In this document: positions 59,590-64,000 of the stretch, piece after piece | Layout: each line of letters opens with the position of its first letter | Position numbering within the stretch: the first letter of the stretch is position 1 | Source of the DNA: Microbulbifer halophilus | GTDB lineage: Bacteria; Pseudomonadota; Gammaproteobacteria; Pseudomonadales; Cellvibrionaceae | DNA length: 64,000 nt | Direction of reading: 5' to 3' | NCBI RefSeq assembly: GCF_026183675.1 | Contig: NZ_JAPIVK010000023.1 | Span: 1 to 64,000, forward strand | The notes under the pieces: generated by a model | The model's database searches: none | Seen by the model: the letters and a program-made list of their open reading frames with translations, nothing else | What the model was told of the DNA's origin: nothing | Program-made: the position numbers and the translations under genes

Positions 59590-59622
59590 GGGCCGGGCGG
59601 AAAACCGCTTTCCTCCCGGCCC
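59590..59622 (+). other. Hairpin between pilY1 and pilE
   Basis: GGGCCGGG and CCCGGCCC form a perfect 8-bp stem with an inner CGG/CCG pair. There is no T-tract, so it may reduce rather than end transcription into pilE, or protect mRNA. Confidence 0.5.
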
Positions 59623-59645
59623 GTCAAACATACGGTGAATAAAGA

Positions 59646-60101
59646 ATGAAAAAGCAGTTCGGCTTTACCCTGATCGAATTGATGATCGTGGTTGTAATTG
59701 TGGGAATTCTGGCCGCTATCGCCTGGCCCTCCTACCAGAACCAGGTTCGCTCCTCGAACAGGGCCGATGCTCAGGGCGCCTTGCTGGGGCTGGCGCAGGC
59801 GATGGAGCGGCATTTTACCCAGAACGGCTCCTATGAAGAGGCCGCCACCGGGGGAAGCGATACCGGCGCGCCGGACATATTCCCGACGGAATCCCCATTG
59901 GATGGCAGCAATAAAACCTATGATTTACGAATCACTGCCGCTGATGAAACTTCCTATACCCTGGAGGCGCAACCCAAAGGCAGCCAGGCCGACGACGGTG
60001 ACCTGCAACTGGGCTCCAGTGGCGAAAAAGCCTGGGATCGCGATAACGACGGTACCTTTGACGACCCCGGTGATATGTGTTGGAACACAGCTTGTAACTG
60101 A
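59646..60101 (+). CDS. pilE: Type IV minor pilin PilE
   Basis: 151 residues. Leader KKQFG/FTLIELMIVVVIVGILAA, Glu5 present, then PSYQNQVRSSNRADAQGALL and a C-terminal disulfide candidate (CWNTAC). It is the PilE minor pilin rather than the major pilin, judged from context after pilY1. No PilY2-like gene lies between. Its stop is one base from the opposing fimT stop. Confidence 0.87.
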   Translation: MKKQFGFTLIELMIVVVIVGILAAIAWPSYQNQVRSSNRADAQGALLGLAQAMERHFTQNGSYEEAATGGSDTGAPDIFPTESPLDGSNKTYDLRITAADETSYTLEAQPKGSQADDGDLQLGSSGEKAWDRDNDGTFDDPGDMCWNTACN

Positions 60102-60102
60102 G

Positions 60103-60663
60103 TTAGCCGGCGGCACAGTTCAACTTGTTGCCGCTGCCATCTTCCACGATGCCGTCGCCGTCTCCATCCCTGCCAAAATAGGGGCGGCCGGTGGCATTGA
60201 GTACGATGATCCAGCCGTAGTCGGGGGCACCGTCCGGCGGACAGTATTTGAAATTGCCCGTTTGCCTCTGTGTGTGGCCATCCGGGCGATACTGCAGATA
60301 ATCCTGGAGACTGTTCCATTCAAGGGAGGCATCGGCCGGGAGGTCTGAGATTTTCCTTTCTATTGTTTCGTCGCTCTCCCGCTCGTGGTTGCCGTTGCTA
60401 TCGACGAAAAGAAGTATGTATGCCGACCAGTCGCCGCTGCACTCCTCACCGTCGGTGCTCCCGCACAGGGTATAAATCTTCCCCTCACTGTAGGCCTTGC
60501 TGCGGGCGAGGGCGACCAGATCGAACAGCCGTTGGCGTTGTGTTTCGTTGCGGTGACGGTTGAGAAAATCCGCCATGGGCGGGATGGCGACAGCCATTAC
60601 GACCGCGAGGATGGTAAGGGTGAGCATCAGCTCGACAAGGGTAAAACCCGAAGCTTTCTTCAT
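60103..60663 (-). CDS. fimT: FimT/GspH-like type IV pseudopilin
   Basis: 186 residues. Leader KKASG/FTLVELMLTLTILAVV, Glu5 present, with RQRLFDLVALARSKAYSEGK typical of FimT. The start at 60663 is preceded by AGGAG that lies within an 11-bp hairpin. In Pseudomonas fimT also lies by the pilS-pilR and minor-pilin genes. In some species FimT binds DNA for natural transformation; the C-terminal tail here is not strongly basic (NKLNCAAG). Confidence 0.85.
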   Translation of the reverse strand: MKKASGFTLVELMLTLTILAVVMAVAIPPMADFLNRHRNETQRQRLFDLVALARSKAYSEGKIYTLCGSTDGEECSGDWSAYILLFVDSNGNHERESDETIERKISDLPADASLEWNSLQDYLQYRPDGHTQRQTGNFKYCPPDGAPDYGWIIVLNATGRPYFGRDGDGDGIVEDGSGNKLNCAAG

Positions 60664-60694
60664 GGTGCAAACTCCTCTTCCCTGAGTTTGCACC
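60664..60694 (-). promoter_or_regulatory. Hairpin containing the fimT ribosome-binding site
   Basis: On the minus strand GGTGCAAACTC and GAGTTTGCACC pair perfectly over 11 bp, with the AGGGAAGAG loop; the Shine-Dalgarno AGGAG spans loop and stem, and the stem touches the ATG. Folding would hide the start site. Confidence 0.6.
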
Positions 60695-60767
60695 AGCATA
60701 CCGATGGCTGCGCAAAAACCAATCACGATAGATTACAGTACGATCGTATAGGTTTTGCGGCCGGGGC

Positions 60768-62162
60768 TCAGTCCTCCAGCCCCAACTTCTTCAACCGATA
60801 ACGCAATGAGCGAAAGCTGATCCCCAGCTTCTGCGCCGCCGCCGTGCGATTCCAGCGGGTTTCGGTCAGTGTCGTTTCGATCACGCCCTTTTCGATATCC
60901 TGGAGAAAATCGTCCAGGGACGGGTAGCTGCCGGGGTCGAACTGGCCCGGGTAGCTTTCGGGCGGTGACGCTTCGGTGACCTGTCGCTGTGGCGTCGGTC
61001 GGGGCTGCGGTATATCCCGTTCCAGCAGCAGGTCCTCCACGCGAATCACCTGCTGGTCGCAGAGGGTAAAGGCCCGCTCGAGGATATTTTCCAGCTGGCG
61101 CACGTTGCCGGGGAAGGAGTAGTCCTGCAGTGCGCGCAGCGCTTCTTCGGACAGCCGGGGAGCTCCGACCCCGGCGTCGGCGGCGATACGGTCCATGATG
61201 ATGTTCGCCAGCAGGGGAATGTCCCGGCTGCGTTCCCGTAGCGGCGGCACGGCGATCTCGATGACGTTGATGCGGTAGTAGAGGTCGCTGCGGAAGCGGC
61301 CCTCGGCGACTTCCCGCGCGAGATCCCTGTGGGTGGCGCTGAGGATGCGCACATCCACGGGTACTTCCTCGCTGGCGCCGACCGGGCGCACGCATTTTTC
61401 CTGGATGGCGCGCAGCAGTTTTACCTGCATGTCGAGGGGCAGGTCGGCCACTTCGTCCAGGAACAGGGTGCCGCCCTGGGCGCTCTGGAAAAGGCCGGGT
61501 TTGTCCTTGTGGGCGCCAGTGAAACTGCCTTTTTTGTGGCCGAAGAATTCGCTCTCCATCAGCTCGGCGGGAATGGCACCGCAGTTGATGGGCACGAAAG
61601 GTCGGTCGGCACGGGCGCCCTGGCTGTGGATGGAACGCGCGGCCAGTTCCTTGCCGGAGCCGGACTCGCCGCTGATATAGATGGGGGCGTCGCTGCGCGC
61701 CACCTTGCCCACTTGGCGGCGCAGCCGCTGCATGTTTTCCGCTTCGCCGAGCAGTAGTTGGTCGGATTCCGGTGGTGCGGGTGTGTCGCCGGGCTTCTGC
61801 AGGCGCAGGGCCAGTTGCACCAGGCTTCGCAACTGCTCCAGGTCCACAGGTTTGCTGACGAAATCGAAGGCCCCCATCTTCAGGGCCTTGATCGCGGTGT
61901 CCATATTGCCGTGGGCGGTGATGATCGCAATCGGCAGGTCGCCGTCGCGCTCTTCCTGGACATGTCGAACCAGTTCCAGGCCATCGCCGTCAGGCAGGCG
62001 CATATCGGTGAGGCAGAAATCGTAGCGGTGTTCCCGCAGCAGCCGGTGGGCCGCGGCGAGATCGGCGGCCGTATGGCAATTGACGTCCATGCGACGCAGG
62101 GTGAGTGTCAGCAGTTCGCAGATATCCGGTTCGTCGTCGACGACCAGTGCCAGTGGTTGCAT
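60768..62162 (-). CDS. pilR: NtrC-family response regulator PilR
   Basis: 464 residues. Receiver (about 4-115) with DDEPDICE and DMRLPDGDG; AAA+ domain with Walker A GESGSGKELAARSIH (about 166), KKGSFTGAHKDKPGLF (sigma-54 contact loop) and Walker B-type GGTLFLDEVADLP; C-terminal Fis-type helix-turn-helix (NRTAAAQKLGISFRSLRYRL). It activates sigma-54-dependent pilin transcription. It lies downstream of pilS on the same strand. Confidence 0.94.
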   Translation of the reverse strand: MQPLALVVDDEPDICELLTLTLRRMDVNCHTAADLAAAHRLLREHRYDFCLTDMRLPDGDGLELVRHVQEERDGDLPIAIITAHGNMDTAIKALKMGAFDFVSKPVDLEQLRSLVQLALRLQKPGDTPAPPESDQLLLGEAENMQRLRRQVGKVARSDAPIYISGESGSGKELAARSIHSQGARADRPFVPINCGAIPAELMESEFFGHKKGSFTGAHKDKPGLFQSAQGGTLFLDEVADLPLDMQVKLLRAIQEKCVRPVGASEEVPVDVRILSATHRDLAREVAEGRFRSDLYYRINVIEIAVPPLRERSRDIPLLANIIMDRIAADAGVGAPRLSEEALRALQDYSFPGNVRQLENILERAFTLCDQQVIRVEDLLLERDIPQPRPTPQRQVTEASPPESYPGQFDPGSYPSLDDFLQDIEKGVIETTLTETRWNRTAAAQKLGISFRSLRYRLKKLGLED

Positions 62163-62278
62163 AGTGCCGTATGGTTTTATTGTTGGTGAATTCTCCAGGC
62201 GCTCAATTATGGCAGATTCCCGCGATCATTTGGTGCGGAGGGCGCCGGGAATTTTTCTCGGGAAATAGGTGCAGCCTG

Positions 62279-63874
62279 CTAAAAAAGTTTATCGGCGTGG
62301 GCGAACTCGATGCGAAAGCAACTTTTGTTGTCGTCACTGCGACAGTAGTAGAGATTGGCCTGGTTGGCCTCGCAGAGTTCCCGCGCGATGTAGAGGCCCA
62401 GGCCGCTGCCGCCCTGGCCGGTGGTGAAAAAGGGGTCGAAAATTTTGTCCCGGTGTTCCGGCAGTACACCGCGGCCGCGGTCCACCACGTCCAGCACGGC
62501 GCAGTCGCGTCCGCTGTTGCTATAGACGGTGATATCCACCTCGCGGCGCCCGGTGACGAGATGGGAGTGGTGCAGGGCGTTATTGCACAGGTTGGTGAGT
62601 ACCTGTGCCAGTTGATCGGGATCGAAACGGGCACTGATCGGTCTCTGGGACAGTTGCAGGCGTATCTGCGCGTCCTTCGGCGCACCGGCGCGGAAGTCGG
62701 CGATAAACTGTTCCAGCCAGCGATTCAGGTCGTTGCGTTGCGGCACCGCCGGGCGCCGGCGCGATAGCTGCATCACATTTTCCACTATCTGGTTTACCCG
62801 CTGGCTGTGGCGGCAGATGATCGAGGTCAGGTGGCGGTCCTCGTCGCCGAGGCTGTCGGATTCCGACAGCAGTTGCGCGGCGTGGCTGATGGCGCCCAGC
62901 GGATTGCGCACTTCGTGAGCGATGGAGCCGGTCAGGTGGCCCAGCGAGGCGAGTTTCAGTTTCTGTGCGGCCTGGGTGAGCTTGCGATTATCCTCCACGA
63001 ATACCAGCGTGCTGTCGTCGTTTTCGCGCCGCAGCTTGGCGAAGTTGAGCCGCAGTTCGCTGCCGTTGTCTGCGCTGAGCAGGGCACTGCCGCGGTTCCG
63101 GTTGCGGCGCCACTCGCGCACGACCCGATGCAGTTCCGCCTGGCGGTCGCCGCCCGGCTGCAGTGGCTCCCCCAGCAACTGGCGTGCGGCGCGGTTGATC
63201 AGCTCCGGTTTGTTGGCGGCGTCCATCACCAGCACGCCGGTGCGCATGCGCTCGATGATCTGCTGTGCCAACCGCTGCAGGTGGGCGGCCTGGCGGCTCT
63301 GCTGGTCGGCGCGCAGGGTGGCGCTGCGGATGCGCCCCGACAGGTACTGCAGCGTGCTCACGGTAGCGAACAGCAGTATACCGAGGCTGCCGGCGGAGAC
63401 GATGTCCTGGGTGTCGGCGCGCCCGAGGATCAGGCCGTAGAGCTGCTGGCCGATCACCGCGATACTGGCGACAGCGGCGAAGAAGGCTCCCATGCGCCGG
63501 TCGAGCAGCATGGAACCGACGGAACAGTTGATCAGCAGCAGATAGCCGAGACCGGAATTGAGGCCGCCGCTGGCCTGGATCAGCAGCAGGAAAGCCAGGA
63601 TATCGCAGCCGAGAATCAGCCCCACCTGGCCGGTATTGGTGCGATAGGCGACCCGGCGCAGGTGCAGCAGCCAGCCGAAGTTGAGCGCCGCATAGGCGAT
63701 CACGGTATTGAGATAGAGGGCCGGGGCCGTATTGCCCACGGCGCCCTTGCCGATGTCGGAAGTGAAGATTCCCAGCAGGATCAGCGCTATGGCCACGCGG
63801 TAGAAAGCGTAGATCCGCAGCAGTTCGTGGTGGTGCAGGGTGGATCCGCTGGCGCTCGACGCTGCAGTATGCAC
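62279..63874 (-). CDS. pilS: Sensor histidine kinase PilS
   Basis: 531 residues if initiated at the GTG at 63874, almost the length of P. aeruginosa PilS (530). The frame stays open to the window edge, but the upstream codons lack a start with a good site. The N-terminal half is membrane-embedded with about six helices (HHHELLRIYAFYRVAIALIL first), followed by a PAS-like segment, H-box GSIAHEVRNPLGAISHAAQL, N-box NLCNNALHH and G-box GQGGSGLGLYIA. It senses pilin levels in the membrane and phosphorylates PilR. Confidence 0.9.
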   Translation of the reverse strand: MHTAASSASGSTLHHHELLRIYAFYRVAIALILLGIFTSDIGKGAVGNTAPALYLNTVIAYAALNFGWLLHLRRVAYRTNTGQVGLILGCDILAFLLLIQASGGLNSGLGYLLLINCSVGSMLLDRRMGAFFAAVASIAVIGQQLYGLILGRADTQDIVSAGSLGILLFATVSTLQYLSGRIRSATLRADQQSRQAAHLQRLAQQIIERMRTGVLVMDAANKPELINRAARQLLGEPLQPGGDRQAELHRVVREWRRNRNRGSALLSADNGSELRLNFAKLRRENDDSTLVFVEDNRKLTQAAQKLKLASLGHLTGSIAHEVRNPLGAISHAAQLLSESDSLGDEDRHLTSIICRHSQRVNQIVENVMQLSRRRPAVPQRNDLNRWLEQFIADFRAGAPKDAQIRLQLSQRPISARFDPDQLAQVLTNLCNNALHHSHLVTGRREVDITVYSNSGRDCAVLDVVDRGRGVLPEHRDKIFDPFFTTGQGGSGLGLYIARELCEANQANLYYCRSDDNKSCFRIEFAHADKLF

Positions 63875-64000
63875 GGCTGGTTTCCGTTTTGTTGTTCTGT
63901 GTGTTGAGCCCCGGGGCTGTGGTCGTACCCCGGCTGATTCCCGAAACCCGAGTTGAAATTCGCCCGCCGCGGTGCGGTGGTCCCCCCGGTCACGGTACAA

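Noticed and set aside
63875-64000. N-terminal extension of PilS to the window edge
   Set aside because: The frame is open but the added residues are Arg/Pro-rich and unlike PilS, and the GTG at 63874 gives the expected family length.

Overview
The window is high-GC chromosomal DNA of a gammaproteobacterium. Gene content and order resemble the Pseudomonas/Cellvibrionales part of the class, and a marine, polysaccharide-using genus such as Microbulbifer or a relative would fit. That placement is inference: it rests on remembered Pseudomonas aeruginosa gene order, on the marine 'dedicated sortase system' proteins, and on carbohydrate-active domains. No rRNA, tRNA, CRISPR array, prophage or transposase gene was seen.

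Layout. 1-151 is the 3' end of tuf (EF-Tu). 152-1458 is an unusual insertion between tuf and the S10 operon: a terminator, a 164-bp palindromic element, a decayed PhoX-type phosphatase gene and a YbaK-type deacylase. 1556-15814 is an intact S10-spc-alpha ribosomal run (rpsJ to rplQ, with secY and rpoA). 15932-20380 plus the AraC gene to 21204 is accessory: a DUF1315 protein, an unknown membrane-anchored protein, a pectin-acetylesterase-like enzyme, a beta-lactamase-fold hydrolase and an AraC regulator. 21557-33571 holds uvrA, algA/manC, an MFS transporter, ssb, an RmlD-like protein, convergent fabB-fabA, then galU and phosphomannomutase (sugar-nucleotide supply). 33699-53398 is a conserved housekeeping series (ispB, rplU-rpmA, obgE, proB, rpsT, murJ, ribF, ileS, lspA, fkpB, ispH). 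Two accessory blocks interrupt it: an unknown membrane protein, DUF899, Crp-like regulator and SDR block (38126-40897), and a pdsO-pdsR-pdsS block (41467-45498). 53545-63874 is a type IV pilus minor-pilin cluster (fimU, pilV, pilW, pilX, pilY1, pilE) followed by opposing fimT, pilR and pilS.

What stands out. (1) PilY1, the pilus-tip adhesin, carries an inserted module closely resembling a CBM60-type, calcium-dependent, xylan-binding domain. (2) The sensor kinase, response regulator and OmpA-like protein of the proteobacterial dedicated sortase system are present, but no sortase or LPXTG target is encoded here; a 46-codon Arg-rich single-pass membrane ORF precedes pdsO. (3) At least five families of short palindromic repeats are scattered between genes. 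Some appear to have been recruited: one copy supplies the proB ribosome-binding site, one the algA stop codon, one the stop of the PhoX remnant, and one would make up most of the uvrA leader.

How the genes work together: translation, membrane export and RNA polymerase (ribosomal run); lipid, cell-wall and cofactor synthesis (fabAB, ispB, ispH, murJ, ribF); surface functions (pili, Pds proteins, GDP-mannose and UDP-glucose precursors for surface glycans).
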